Shown: piece by piece, positions 34,987 through 47,287 of the stretch
Position numbering within the stretch: position 1 is the first letter of the stretch
Layout: each line of letters opens with the position of its first letter
Source of the DNA: Hofstenia miamia
Lineage: Eukaryota > Xenacoelomorpha > Acoela
NCBI GenBank assembly: GCA_004352715.1
Contig: SCFE01000005.1
Location: 3,416,270 to 3,480,269, forward strand
Reading direction: 5' to 3'
Length of the DNA stretch: 64,000 nt
Position numbers and translations under genes: made by a program
Notes under the pieces: generated by a model
Told to the model about the DNA's origin: nothing
Seen by the model: only the letters and a program-made list of their open reading frames with translations
Database searches by the model: none

Positions 34987-35159
34987 ATTAATATAAATTA
35001 ATTGAAGATAGAAAGCTAATATTATGACGAACAAATGCATAGAAATCCCCATGAATTNNNNNNNNNNNATATATATATATATATATATATTAATATAAAT
35101 TAATTGAAGATAGAAAGCTAATATTATGACGAACAAATGCATAGAAATCCCCATGAATT
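34953..35159. repeat. Duplicated sequence around an 11-N gap
   Basis: A 69-base segment (34989-35057) is repeated identically at 35091-35159, each preceded by an AT run, with N at 35058-35068. This is most simply an assembly artefact, where two overlapping contig ends were not merged across the AT tract. Confidence 0.85.
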
Positions 35160-35504
35160 TTCCAGCTCAAACAATTTCTCACAGTAAAATATCACAATAA
35201 TTGTACTGTTCTAATATTTATATTAAATTTTACATAATCGGTACATTTATAAATACGTATTAATGAACTTAACGTATACTTGGGGTACAAAATTTACCCC
35301 AGTGGAAGTTAACGTGACTGAGTGCGACGCTCTCCCAAAATGTGATACATAGCTAATAAAATTTCACTGAGCAATTCGCATTATAAGGTCTGAATGACTT
35401 AATGTGCACTCTTTTATCGTATGCCCTTCTTTTGAACAGAAATGTACAAATGGTATACCACCGGTTTTGTAATATTGTTATTAATTTGTTTTTTTCAATT
35501 TTAC

Positions 35505-35549
35505 CTCAAAGGTACAGGAAATAAAGCGTCGATTGATTGATTGATTGGT
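35505..35549 (+). repeat. LINE 3' tail with ATTG repeats
   Basis: GGTACAGGAAATAAAGCGTC is followed by GATTGATTGATTGATTG. CR1/L2-type LINEs end in short tandem repeats of this kind right after an AATAAA-like stretch. The upstream 100-150 bases are probably the LINE 3' UTR. No RT was seen next to it. Confidence 0.6.
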
Positions 35550-35825
35550 TAGGGATTTGAAAAAGTACTTAAATAATGTTGTAAATAATTATAAATTTGT
35601 AAACGCTAGCACTTTTGTATAAATATTTGCTAAACCTTTTTAAGGTTAATCACTAAGATCCAATTAATTATAGAAGAATATTGATAAAATTTCTGTTTTC
35701 AATTTTTTATAAATTCAGTGTTGTGCATAAAGTAAATGCCTACGTATCTTCAAAAATTCCTTTTTATGTAATGAAGACACAACCTTGATCCTTAGCAGAA
35801 TAACTTGTCCGTAAAAACTATTATC

Positions 35826-36775
35826 ACCCTAGTAAATAAATTTGGCAAAAAATTGCCAAATATTTGGAAAGGATTTGCAAATCGATTCCAATATTTGCCA
35901 AGCATTTGGCAAATTTTCCAAATTTTATGCAAAATTACCAAATATTTGGCAAATTTTCCAAATAATTTGCAAACTTTCCAAGAATTTGCCAAATATTTGG
36001 CAAACTTTCCAAATTTTGGGCTAAGTGAATTTTTTAGAGAAATTTAAATATATTAAACAATTATACTCATACATTTATGAAAAGCATTAAACTTTCATCA
36101 GCTTTAGTTATTTAAAACAGCAGTTGATTAAACTGCCTTCACAGTATACATTAAGATGTATACAGAAGACGTATAGATACAGTACAGTCTAATCGTAGTT
36201 TAAACTACAGCAATCAACTGCCAACCAAATGCATTGGCATGTTAGTCAACATTATAATTTCTAACCAAGGCAACATTGATTATGTATCAAATAAGCTTGT
36301 TTATATTTCGTAACAATTCGCTCAAAATTATGGCAATTATGAATTATAATTTAAATATCTATAAGTATGGTAGATTTAAAAATTATTTCTGGTATGAACT
36401 TAAAAAAGTAAATGAACACAGGTGATAACACTAGTCCATAACTAGTACTAATTGCGTACTTAAATGTTGCATAAATTATTCTTAGATATATATATATTTT
36501 AATTGTTTATAATAGTAGTCAATAAAAAATTGAAATTTTCGTTATATTGGTTTCAAAAATGTTTGAAATAGTTTATTATATATTACGCACACTTTTATTT
36601 ATTCAAATATGCTGTAAATTAATGAATGTACAAATTGTACAAATTTGGAAAATTTGGCAATTATTTGGCAAATATTTGCTAAATATTTGGAATATTTCCA
36701 TTTACAAAAATTATGCATTTTTATCCAAATATTTGGCAAATATTTGCCAAATTTTCCAAACGTATTTACTAGGGT
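35826..36775. mobile_element. MITE with ATTTGGCAAATATTTGCC arrays
   Basis: Both ends are inverted copies of ACCCTAGTAAATA. Next to each end is an array of about 12-base units based on CCAAATATTTGGCAAA, about 190 bases on the left and about 130 on the right. The middle (36020-36640) is ordinary AT-rich DNA without a gene. No clear target duplication was found. The open frames here on both strands simply reflect the repeat periodicity. Confidence 0.75.
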
Positions 36776-37413
36776 AGTTTTTTACCCCACAGTCGTTAAA
36801 GTGTTAATGAATTAGCTGACTTGATTATTTTCAAAAGCTTGAAAATACTGAAAAGATTTATGTAATGTTGCAGAAATCACGCAAATTTTAAAATTGATAT
36901 ATATTTTAATGAAAATTTTTCGCACTTTCTTATAGCTTGTTCTTTATATAATTAGCATATTTTATAAATAAAATATTTAAGCGTTTGCAATATAATTTTA
37001 ATTCCAGATGGCTGAGCTATCACCGTCGACCAAGGGTGGTGCTTAGTAAAAGAGCAAATAAAAAAGCATTGGCGCCACGCTCGATAAAGAAAAAAATGCA
37101 GTTTTGTGTGCCAAACCTGGCTTATCAATATTTTTTCTTAGTCTAATGGATTAACTACAGTGGACTACCTTAGAGCTGTGACCACATCCATCATGAAGGA
37201 TGGAACTGTTGTTCTTTATGCATTTAATACAATACTCTCAGATAACAGAAAATAACCATACCAGAATGTTTAAGCATGTCCATTGGAATTGGAACTTAGT
37301 TAGATTCCATTTGGACATTTGAATTTCATTGGAATTGGTTGTTCAAACAAAATTAGCTATTCCTTGGAATATTTTTACAAAAATTTCCAAAATATGACAG
37401 CAGTTTTTATACA
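36776..37413. other. Unassigned DNA with a possible exon-like patch
   Basis: The patch at 37010-37255 is richer in G+C and has a plus-strand frame reading TVDYLRAVTTSIMKDGTVVL then YAFNTILSDNRK. I do not recognise it. It could be a relic exon, but nothing around it supports a gene model. Confidence 0.25.
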
Positions 37414-39120
37414 GGGTGTCCGCGCTGCCTGGAAATCTGGAATTGTCTGGAAATTTAAAGTTAGTGCCTTGAACTACCTTTAGTGTCTGGAACTGCCAGT
37501 AAATTTTATATTTTATTGCAACCAATTATTGGCATGTCTAAATGTATTCTTTCTTGAGGTTATGTATGTCACTGTTGGTTTCATGCAAATGTGAAGGTGA
37601 CTGGATCAGCAATTATCAGTGATTGGGATTGAAATGTCAATTCAGGACAATCTCCTTTTAGCGCATTTTTCTAAAACACGTATAATGACGAAATTTATTT
37701 TTCAATTAGTCTGATGTATTTATTGCTTGCCAAATACTTCAACCCAACTTTTGTCTATTAAGACAATTTATCAAATTTTCACATAAGAACTATATACTCC
37801 ATATTTTTATGTGTGCATCAACAAAGCTTTAACATTTTGTTTGCCATTAGGGTTTTTTATCAATAATTGGGTACAAAACGCATGTCATTTAGATAGGCAT
37901 TAAATGTGGTATAGTATTTAGCGTTTATCAATTTCAAGATTTTTACATCTAGCACATCTAATTGGCTTGCGACCAAATGCCACCAAATGCAAGTGCATAA
38001 GTCTATATTTTGAGATTTGTTTTTCGATTTTCTACTGTAAATTTCTATCCTATATCATTGTAAATATGTTGTGATAATGTACCTAGAATCCAATAAATCA
38101 AAATTTTCATTGGACGTTAGCATTATGTGCCTGACGAATATATAAATTCCTCACATGTGCAACCGTTCAGCATTAGTCTTTTCCAATTCTGTCATTTTGC
38201 ACCATTCCCAATACTGACACACATTTTTAAAGAAATCTTATCAAAAACATGGAGACTTAAAAATAATTGCCTGCTGCAAGAAGATGTGGTTTAAATTTAT
38301 CAGCATAAATAGGAAATACACTTGCATGTATGCATGTATGAAAAGAGTAATTCACTTGATTATAATTAGAAAAACTGTTTTTGTATTATATGGCTTTATC
38401 CAAGGGTAGACGTGGGTACAAATTTTGGTACTCAACTCAACTCACATCAGCACTCAACCTCACCCGTAGCTAACAAAATCATACCCGCACCGGGACTGCA
38501 GATTTTTATAAAAAATAACTGCGGTTTTACTTAGAAAAAAGAAGTTTTCCCCATAGCAAAGTATTTTATATTACTAAATAAATAATCATACAGCATACAT
38601 AATAGTATGGATTACTACAGTGACGTTGTTGACTTGGTCTACATAATGTATCATAAATAGACTTTTGTATAGGACATGGAGAGGGGACAACACTAAAATA
38701 TCAGTCTGGCATGCTCTGAATGTAGAAGAATACAGCACTTGATATTCCTTCTAATTTTTCATGTCTTATATTTATATATTGATGACGGCCTGAGAATAAT
38801 TTTTAAAATCATACTCGCACTTTTCCAATTAGTTACCCAGCCAACACCAATACCCGAGCAGATGTGGGTATATCCGCAACTCACATTGGCATACCAAACC
38901 CACGTCCACCTTGCTTATATCTGTTTGATAAAATAATGTTTTACTCGTGGTTGAAATTTCATTTGATGGAGTTATTTACGTTAATTTCAGTCTGAAACAG
39001 GCCGGAAATTTACAATTGCAGGTTGCGAATACCACATTACTGTCTGGAAATTGCTCTCAGTTTGGCATGGAAATGCCTTGAACTGCCTGGGCAATGGTAA
39101 GTTGAAATGCGCCGACACCC
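37414..39120. mobile_element. MITE with GGGTGTCCGCGC ends, containing another MITE
   Basis: The left end GGGTGTCCGCGCTGCCTGG and the complement of the right end GGGTGTCGGCGCATTTCAAC are inverted repeats. The sequence just inside both ends repeats TGTCTGGAAATTT and CCTTGAACTGCCTGG phrases in opposite orientation. There is no ORF. A second element (38401-38913) is inserted in the right half. Confidence 0.6.
38401..38913. mobile_element. Nested MITE with CAAGGxxGACGTGGGT ends
   Basis: The left end CAAGGGTAGACGTGGGTAC and the complement of the right end CAAGGTGGACGTGGGTTTGG are inverted. ACTCACAT and ACCCGCA-type motifs recur just inside. The flanks GCTTTATC and CTTATATC match in only 5 of 8 positions, so the insertion site is not proved. 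Confidence 0.55.
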
Positions 39121-39235
39121 ATTTATATAATAATAAAATTTATATTTCAACTACATAAAGCATTTTTTTATTATTAAATAGATTTATTACGTTAACATAG
39201 GTCTACAAATACATTAAACAGCCAACAAAAAGCAT

Positions 39236-42200
39236 TTAATGAACTGATGAACTGAAAGATAATTGGCATGATTTGCATGGACAAACCAGGTAATGTGTGC
39301 ATCTAATATCAATATTAAAAGTACAATTGAGATGTAATCTGGAAAAAACTAGCAGATATTTCTTTGACAATGCTGTAATCATCAAATAAATTAATGTTTG
39401 CGTTTGTATGAATAAATTTGCCAAGCGAGTGATGCGGTTAAAATAGAAGTAAGCTGTCTTTGACTTATTCACACGTGTTACTTGAAAGAGATTAAAATTT
39501 TTAGAACGTAATCCTGGGCGCGTTGAGTAATATAAAGATAAATAATCAAAAGCACTGAGATCCAAGCCATTTGTTAAAAGTTTGTTTAAATAAAGCAAAT
39601 CACAAAATTGAAAGAGTAGAGGAATTGGGAATAAGTTAAGGTTAAGAAGTCTAGTTTTATAATTTCCGATATTTTGAATCCACTTAGTACATCGACGCTG
39701 TAAACGTTCAAATTTATCAACATCTTCTGAAGATGGAAACTAAATCTGAGATGCATACATGAAGGAGGTCAGGATTAAAGATTTGTAAAGAGTAAGTTTC
39801 ACGTGGTATGAAGTATTAAAGGGAATTCATCTTCTTAATAACAAAAGAATGAGTAATTAAAGGGAATTCATCTTCTTAATAACAAAAGAATGAGTACACT
39901 TTTTTATTTTTTCAGACACATGTAAAGTCCACAATAAATCATGACTGAAATGCACACCAAGATCTTTAACATATGCAATAGGCTTAAACATTGAAACTTC
40001 AATTTGAATAGACGAATCAGATATAGGATTAGAGATATGCTCAAATTTTTTCTTATTAAAGATCATTTTGTTATTTTTTGCCCAAACTACAAGAGAAGAG
40101 CAGTCATCTTCAATGTTGTGTAAAGATGGAGAAAAAATAATTAGATCATCAGCGAATAAGTATGGGGTGCAATTAAGACAATAAGATGGAATGTCATTTA
40201 TAAATATGAGAAATAATAATGGTCCCAACACTGAGCCCTGGAGCACACCAATGGTAACATGTAACCAACAGGATCGACAAGAATTTATACTAACACATTG
40301 AACTCGATTTGCCAGGTAAAAGGCAAGGATTTAAAGAATATTCCCACCATACCGAAATTGCACAACTTATGCATTAGAAGTCCATGTGGAACTGAATCGA
40401 ATGCTTTACGAAAATCAAGTTGAAGCACGTAAGACTGAGAATCTTCATATAACTTGTATATATCATCTAAAAATAATACGAGTTGGGGGACTGTAGAGCG
40501 AGCCTTAATGAAACCAAATTGTTGATTATTAAGTTTGTAGCGTACAAAACTGTAAAGTTAATCAAAAAGTAATTTTTCAAACAGTAATGATAGTCTGGGA
40601 AGGGAAGCTATTGGACGGTAATTATTTGCTTTTTTCCGATTACCTGATATAAATAATGGGCTGAAGATAGCTTGCTTCCATAAATCAGGGTAATAATCTG
40701 AATCAATAATAAATCAAAAAGATTTAAGGCATGAACTGATAATTGCAATGAATATTGCTTTAAGAATGAGCCAGGGAGCTTATTAGATCCACAGTTGGAG
40801 TAACAGTTAGCTAAGAGGGATAACATCATCAAGTTCAATTGATATATCATTGAAATCAAGATTGTGAAATGAACAAGTTATCTCATCCTGTGGAGAATAA
40901 ATAGAGGCAAAATATTCGTTAAACTGTGAGCAAATATCAAGTCTGTTGTAGCAGATTTAGACTCCTAAGAGATGGGGCGAGGAAAAGTGTGAAGATCTAA
41001 AGATCGAAGTAATTTATAACAGGAATTAACGTCAGAAATGTCTGAAAAGCTTTGTAAAAATATTAATCTATCAAATTAAGCTGACTCAAGGAGATCTTTG
41101 TGCAATGATTTTAAATGGCTAAAATCAGAAAAATCGTTTGTTTTTTGATATTTTCGATATTGAGATTTTGTTTTGTTATAGATGTGAAGAGTATATGAAG
41201 ATGTATATGATGTTAAAATACGAGGCTTAAGTCGTTTCCAAGGAACAAATGTAGCTATAATTTCGAAAGGAGAGTCGTACCAATAAGAGATATAAGACGA
41301 ATTATTCACATAAAAAGAGAATAATGACATTGAGAGAGCTAAGAAGAGTCCAATTGAAATTTTAGAATTGACAGGTCATTTTGCTTAAAATATTGAAGAA
41401 AATAGGATTTTGTAACCTTCAGCGAAATTACAGCATAATCAGAAATGCTTTTGTTTCGAGCCAGGTAATCTTCAACAGAAATATTATTGGAATTTGTAAA
41501 AGCCAAATCCAAAATGTTGCCACTTTGATGAGTTGGAAAACCAATAAGTTGCTTCATATTGTAGTCGTTGAAAAAGTCTAAGAGTTATTGATCACAATTT
41601 TTATTAGAAAACAAATGTGACTAATCTATGAAAGGTAATTTAAAATCATCCCAGACAAGAGCAATATGTTCTTTGTCTTCTAAACCACATTAGGTTAATC
41701 TGTTAAATGCAGTAGTACAAACAGATATTATATCATTTGCTGAAGAACGATAAGTACTGTTTGATGGTGGAATGCATAAGTATATTATTAGTATGATATA
41801 TTCGTAAAAATCTATTATAATAGCACAAGCAAAGTTATTCATTGGAAGGTCGTCAATTGAGTAAAACTTAAGAGAATTTTTACACATTATTTAGCAACCA
41901 CCATTATCTTTAGAAGAATGACGAACATTTCGTGCAGCAACAATAAAAGGGGAATTTGGAAATAAATTGTCAGAGAAAGTTTCTGCAAACAAGGTTTCGG
42001 TTATATATAAAACTGATGAATCAAAAACAGTAGCATAGGAGAGCAAATAAATACGTCGTTGAAGTTTTATCATGCTTTGAATATTAAAACAGAATCCAAA
42101 GTTTATGATTACATGTAAAAAGAGATGAACTACTTGAAGCAATATCAGAACATTGGGGCTGTAAGAAGTCTTTGTTGTTATTTGATAGATCTAGTCAAAG

Positions 42201-42330
42201 GGACACCTCAGAATGCCAATGATAAAGCCTTAGATTTCGGAGTAGTTCAAACTTTAGAATACCATCAATATTGATCATATCATATCGCTTTTTCAATAAT
42301 TTTTTCTCAATTTCTCGATCAGAAGGGCTT
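39236..42330 (-). pseudogene. CR1/Jockey-type LINE, decayed
   Basis: Read on the minus strand from about 42330. The apurinic endonuclease region has ETLFAETFSDNLF and NVRHSSKDNGGC, later QSGNILDLAFTNSNNI and NKSISDYAVISLKV at 41339-41557, equivalent to the family's SDH...I end. A linker at 41076-41330 follows. The reverse transcriptase begins near 40640 (NYRPIASLPRLSLLFEKLLF, QFGFIKARSTVPQLVLF, VLQLDFRKAFDSVPHGLL). It continues at 39857-40246 with GSVLGPLLFLIFINDIP and YLFADD, the motif C aspartates. The C-terminal part at 39236-39598 ends with RCTHYLVCPCKSC, a cysteine-bearing tail typical of this LINE type. Stops and frameshifts are spread throughout, including a 41-base tandem duplication at 39815-39896. 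It is inactive. Confidence 0.88.
39815..39896. repeat. 41-base exact tandem duplication
   Basis: The 41-base unit beginning ATTAAAGGGAATTCATCTTC is present twice head to tail, at 39815-39855 and 39856-39896, inside the LINE's RT region. As 41 is not a multiple of three, it breaks the frame. Confidence 0.9.
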
Positions 42331-42543
42331 AATTCAGGACTGATAATAATGTTGAATTGAGATCATTTTAACTTATAGCATTTAGATAGAATTAGTCCTT
42401 TATTCCACTCATTTCCTAAATCAACAATTAAGACCCTTATAGAATTAGCTTTTTCTACCAATACGAAAAAAGTTGAAAATTTCAACTTCTTTAACATTGA
42501 GGAAAAACAAGACTTCGTTTGTTTTGATAATGTCAGGAGTTAA

Positions 42544-43091
42544 GGCTATGCTACACTGGCGATTTTTGTCCAAACTTCAAAAAGTGTAGCAATGTCTATA
42601 GAAAGTAGTTTTGATATCAATGATGCGCATTCATTTACCATTATATTTTCAACACAGATAATACAAAATTAAAAGAAAATGTTTACAATATTGTATAAGA
42701 GAGTTACAGGCTTTTGAAGAAATTTTAGTCCAATTCTCATTAAAGTGAAGTGCTATGTTGCATTTTGAACATAAGAACATTACAGATTTATTTGTAATTT
42801 CATCATTGAATGTCTTGCAAATTATTAATTGTTGATTGCTTAACATTAAACTAATTTACAAGTTTAATTTAATACCAACAGCTCTTGACAATTTATAGAA
42901 TGTCTTAAAATGTGTATTTAAGTGCGATATTAACAGCTCGCAACACCAATTAGGGTAGAAAAAACTTGGGTATTTCGAGCATAAAAGCACATAGATTAAT
43001 CGAAAACAATTATTTTGAGCCCTCATCCGTTTTTTCTGCAATTCATTTGACGAAGTTATGGCCACATTATCGTTTCAATACAAAATGGGCC
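42544..43091. mobile_element. PIF/Harbinger-like short element, TAA target
   Basis: The element is flanked by TAA at 42541-42543 and TAA at 43092-43094. The left end starts GGCTATGCTACACTGG; the complement of the right end starts GGCCCATTTTGTATTG. GGC tips with a 3-bp TWA duplication suit PIF/Harbinger, but the inverted repeats are poor. A minus-strand frame opening just inside the right end (42856-43065, ATSSNELQKKRMRAQNN-like) might be the start of a relic transposase; it is not identifiable. Confidence 0.4.
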
Positions 43092-43471
43092 TAAGTGTGC
43101 ATAAGTCTGTGTTTTTTTTAATGGTCTGTTTACTTACATGGATTAGCTAATCTTCTTCTACTCCTGTGGATATATATTATGTTTGCATATTTTAACATTT
43201 CAATAATTTTGCTTGACTGTTGTATTTTAACATAGAAGTTGTATTAGTTTTTCCATCATTACATATTGAGATGTTATAGTTCAATTTATTTTTTTTAGAA
43301 TATTTCATCCATTTTTACTCCAAAAATATTTGGGGCTGTGTAGGAGCCATCAATTTGACAAATGAAGAATCTAATACATCATCAGAAACTTAGGAATGAG
43401 TTTTATTATTGGTCAAAATTATAGCACTTTAGCAAATCAAATTTAGTTTCAAAATAAGCAAAATACCCTAG

Positions 43472-43477
43472 ATGGTG
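43472..43477. repeat. Left 6-bp target duplication ATGGTG
   Basis: ATGGTG directly precedes the AG terminus of the Polinton-like element and is repeated exactly after its right end (52382-52387). Polintons characteristically make 6-bp duplications. Confidence 0.88.
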
Positions 43478-44975
43478 AGTAGTAATGGACGGGGAGAGAT
43501 CTCACAAATATCACTTTTTGGAAACTCTGACAGATGGTAATTACTGAATCATTAATGTTTGTGAGGGTTGATTTTGATATGATTCATGACATTTACAAGA
43601 TGATTGATTTTTGTGGTGATTCATATACATGTTGGGGCCAATTTAGTTTACACTGTTTTGATATGATGACTAATTTCATTTCATGTTAATATACATGGCT
43701 CACACATTACACTTGTTTGCATACATTACATTGCATTTTGTTAATATACCTCATTATCACACATTATGCTTTGTTGATCCATTTTCCATGATTACATGCA
43801 TACAATGTTTAACTTGTTTTTCGGGAACTTTCAAAACCACATTTCGTTTTTGTTAATATTCCTCATTAACACATTTATTGTATCACGTTTTTTCCAACCA
43901 ATAATCAGTTTTTCATAATTTTAAAAAGCTTACAAGTACAGTGTTTATCTTGTTTTTCGGGAAAACTTACAAAAAAAGTCTCTAATTTGTTTTCAAAACA
44001 CATTATTTCAATTACAAAAACAACATTTTGTTTCTAAACAAACAAACTTTTAACCCATTTTTCAAATGTGTTGCTGTTTTTCCATTGTAAAATTCCATTT
44101 GTTTTTGGTAATATTCAAAATACAGAAAAACGAGAAATATTTTGTTACATGTATAATACACATTAGAACCAACCTACATTTTTGGAAAGAAAAAAACATG
44201 GTTTAATGCATAAACACGCAATTTCGTTTTCCTAAATATTATGCATGCAAAATGTTATTAATATAATTTATACACAAATGCATTTTCTATATACAAAATT
44301 ATTTTATATTAGATTTTACACAATGATCTTTTCTTTACACTACTTTTTGGTTTGCATGATTTTTTTCAGATTGTACACATTTGCTGACTTATGCATCTTT
44401 TCTTAACTTACACACCATTGTTCAATTTTATTTGATTATTAGGTTTTGTTTATTTGATTGTATTTGCCTCATGGTGTTCAACTCTTCCATTGTATTAATA
44501 ATTCTAGTCAGTCAATTATAGCAATTAAACCAAAACAATTAAATCAATTAAATGAGTGTAGTGGGATTCATGTTAAATTCATTAGCAATTGTTTACAAAG
44601 AATTTGAGTTTTATTAATAATTCTACATTCATAATTCACATTGTTAGTTAAAAAATTATTATGTCTAAATAATTCTAGTCAGTCAATTATAGCAATTAAA
44701 CAAAAGCAATTAAATCAATTTAAGTTTTAATAATTCAACATTCGTAATTTAGTTTTAATCAAAAAATGTGTATGTAGGAAAAACAAAACCTAAATGTAAA
44801 TATATCTGTAAACCAAAAACATATAATTTAGTTTAATCATGCATGATGTAAAGAGATAAAATGAGTATAATCAGATAAACAACCATTGCAAAAATTCGTT
44901 TATTCCAAAAATATAACTGAATAAAACAAAAGTATTTAGTATACCCTGGTTTTTCTTTCTGTAGATGTATTTTTG
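43478..44975 (+). repeat. Left terminal inverted repeat of the Polinton-like element
   Basis: It matches the complement of 50985-52381 along its length. Landmarks are TGTTGGGGCCAATTTAGTTT, TTTGTTGATCCATTTTCCAT and CTGATTATACTCG-type phrases. Relative to the right copy it lacks about 55-60 bases near position 43540. The inner edge, near TTTCTTTCTGTAGATGTATT, is approximate. Confidence 0.9.
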
Positions 44976-45879
44976 AAAGGGTTAGCCAAGTTCACATCAA
45001 CATTAACCAAGTTAATTCATTGACTTGATTACTCACAATTTGATCTTTTAACATGAGGCAATTAGCCCAATTCGCCTAGTTGATATAGCAACCACAAGGC
45101 AAGGTTGACAGATCCAAAAATGCATTACCAGTTCCATTACTAATCAATTTATTCCCACAATACGTGTGAATTTTGATATATATTAGCAAAATACGTCCCC
45201 AGCAAGTTCTGTGCACAGTTCTCCAATCTCTCTCTCTAATTAACATCATCCACTATCTATTTTCTTCATAATTCCTCATTATGGTTTTTTATGTTAAAAC
45301 ATGCTTTTATCCCTTGTGTAATATACAATGTCTATTACTTTGACAGATAATCACGGGGAACTAAAACTGGGTTTAATTTAAAACACTGATAATAATTTGC
45401 CTTTCCCTAAAAATTTTTAAACCATTTACACTAGTGGAGAATTAACTTTTTATTTTTGTAATGTAGCAATGAAACACAGATCATTTTCACCAGAGAATAT
45501 ATAAAATCGTCTTGTCCTTAAACCTAAAACATCTACAAATAAACAAAATATTAAACCATATCACCTGTATGTAGTAATGTAATATCCTCTACCAGGCATT
45601 GTCACTATATATCTACTGTTACTGTATAACATTAGTCATGTTACTGTGGGTAAGGATTTACTTGTTACATACTGCTTGACTTGTTGCTTCTGTTAACTTA
45701 TGTAACCTAGAATTAGCCATTCACTGTTTAGGTGACAAAGCCATGTGGTAATCTATCCAATGATCTCTGATGGGCATCTGCCCAAAGCTGATCTCCACAT
45801 CCAGTTTCACCATTTCATCTCTTTGATTGAGTGCCAAATCTAGTCAGCTAATCGAGATAAAACCCCTACACCTAACTTA

Positions 45880-46274
45880 NNNNNNNNNNNNNNNNNNNNN
45901 NNNNNNNNNNNNNNNNNNNNNNNNNNNNNNNNNNNNNNNNNNNNNNNNNNNNNNNNNNNNNNNNNNNNNNNNNNNNNNNNNNNNNNNNNNNNNNNNNNNN
46001 NNNNNNNNNNNNNNNNNNNNNNNNNNNNNNNNNNNNNNNNNNNNNNNNNNNNNNNNNNNNNNNNNNNNNNNNNNNNNNNNNNNNNNNNNNNNNNNNNNNN
46101 NNNNNNNNNNNNNNNNNNNNNNNNNNNNNNNNNNNNNNNNNNNNNNNNNNNNNNNNNNNNNNNNNNNNNNNNNNNNNNNNNNNNNNNNNNNNNNNNNNNN
46201 NNNNNNNNNNNNNNNNNNNNNNNNNNNNNNNNNNNNNNNNNNNNNNNNNNNNNNNNNNNNNNNNNNNNNNNNNN
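45880..46274. other. Assembly gap inside the Polinton-like element
   Basis: A run of 395 N. The sequence on its right edge is P-element-derived, so the gap probably hides most of a nested insertion. Confidence 0.99.
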
Positions 46275-46368
46275 TAAATTCATATACAGTAAATAATTTT
46301 TATAAAACGTGTGTACAACCTTGCACATCTCGATTGGTAGATCAAAGAGGTATATCTTTATCGACATT
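46275..46368 (+). mobile_element. P-element fragment nested in the Polinton-like element
   Basis: About 94 bases match 32392-32484 of the P-element relative with only a handful of mismatches (shared TAAATTCATATACAGTAAAT and TTGGTAGATCAAAGAGGTAT). The match ends at TATCTTTATCGA. It therefore comes from another copy or internally deleted derivative of that family, whose remainder is in the gap. Confidence 0.85.
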
Positions 46369-47287
46369 GTATTAAATATTCAAACTGTTAAAGTAGAACA
46401 AAATAAGAATTCCAAGTAAAATTCTTTATCAATCTCTTACAAGGTTTTTAATCTATTTATAGTAATTTCAGAAAAGTACCTGTTGATACAAATTTAAACT
46501 TCTGCCAAGATGGCGGCTAAAAATAATGGAAGTGACTTTGTCCCCTCATTTAGTCAAAAGTGTTTTTATTGACTGATACTAATCTCTCTTTTTTGACACA
46601 TATTGTTTCTTGGTTGCATAATACAAATAAATCTAAATTATTCTAATTGATTTGATTACAATATTTTTAATCATCTTTTCTTTGATCTTATTCCATTCTG
46701 CTCAACGTTTTGCAGCTTATTTCAGATTTATGTGGATGATGCTACAGTAAAACACCATTTACAGATAAACTATAATTGCTAACAATTAGTGTAAGGCATT
46801 ATTTGTAAAAACAATGTATGATGGAAATAGAGATAATACAAAAATGTATATAGGCTGCCAAGATGTCAATTTCCACTAACTTTTTTTACATTATGAAACA
46901 AAGTAACATGCAATGATAATTTCACACATCAAAAATTTTTCTCTATGTAATGTTTGACGGGTTGACTCAACACCTCCTTAATGCATTAATTGTAAAAAAT
47001 TACAATGGATGTACACACTCTCATTGAATAATAAAATACAAAAATTAGAACATTAATACAGGAGTGAATAATAATTCCTTCTTTACTAATAAAACACTTG
47101 AGAAAAAATACAATAGTAGAGCATGTGTTAAAATTGATTTAATACATGCAATATATAATATTGAGAAGAACCAGGAATAATTTGAAACTAAGTGTTTGGT
47201 TTTTAAAAAATATATAAGTTAATGTAAACTTTTTAGTATTATCATTATAAAGAAACCATGCTCACATTCAATGTTGTTCCCTCATGA

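Noticed and set aside
35792-36047. Overlapping genes on both strands rich in FGKFAK or LANFPN repeats
   Set aside because: These are translations of the CCAAATATTTGGCAAA array.
37006-37040. tRNA-like start (GATGGCTGAGC)
   Set aside because: It resembles the beginning of a tRNA-Leu/Ser D arm, but no anticodon arm or GGTTCRANYC T-loop follows at the right distance.
45827-46375. Open frames of 175-182 codons on both strands across the internal gap
   Set aside because: Almost entirely N; the right end is the nested P-element fragment.
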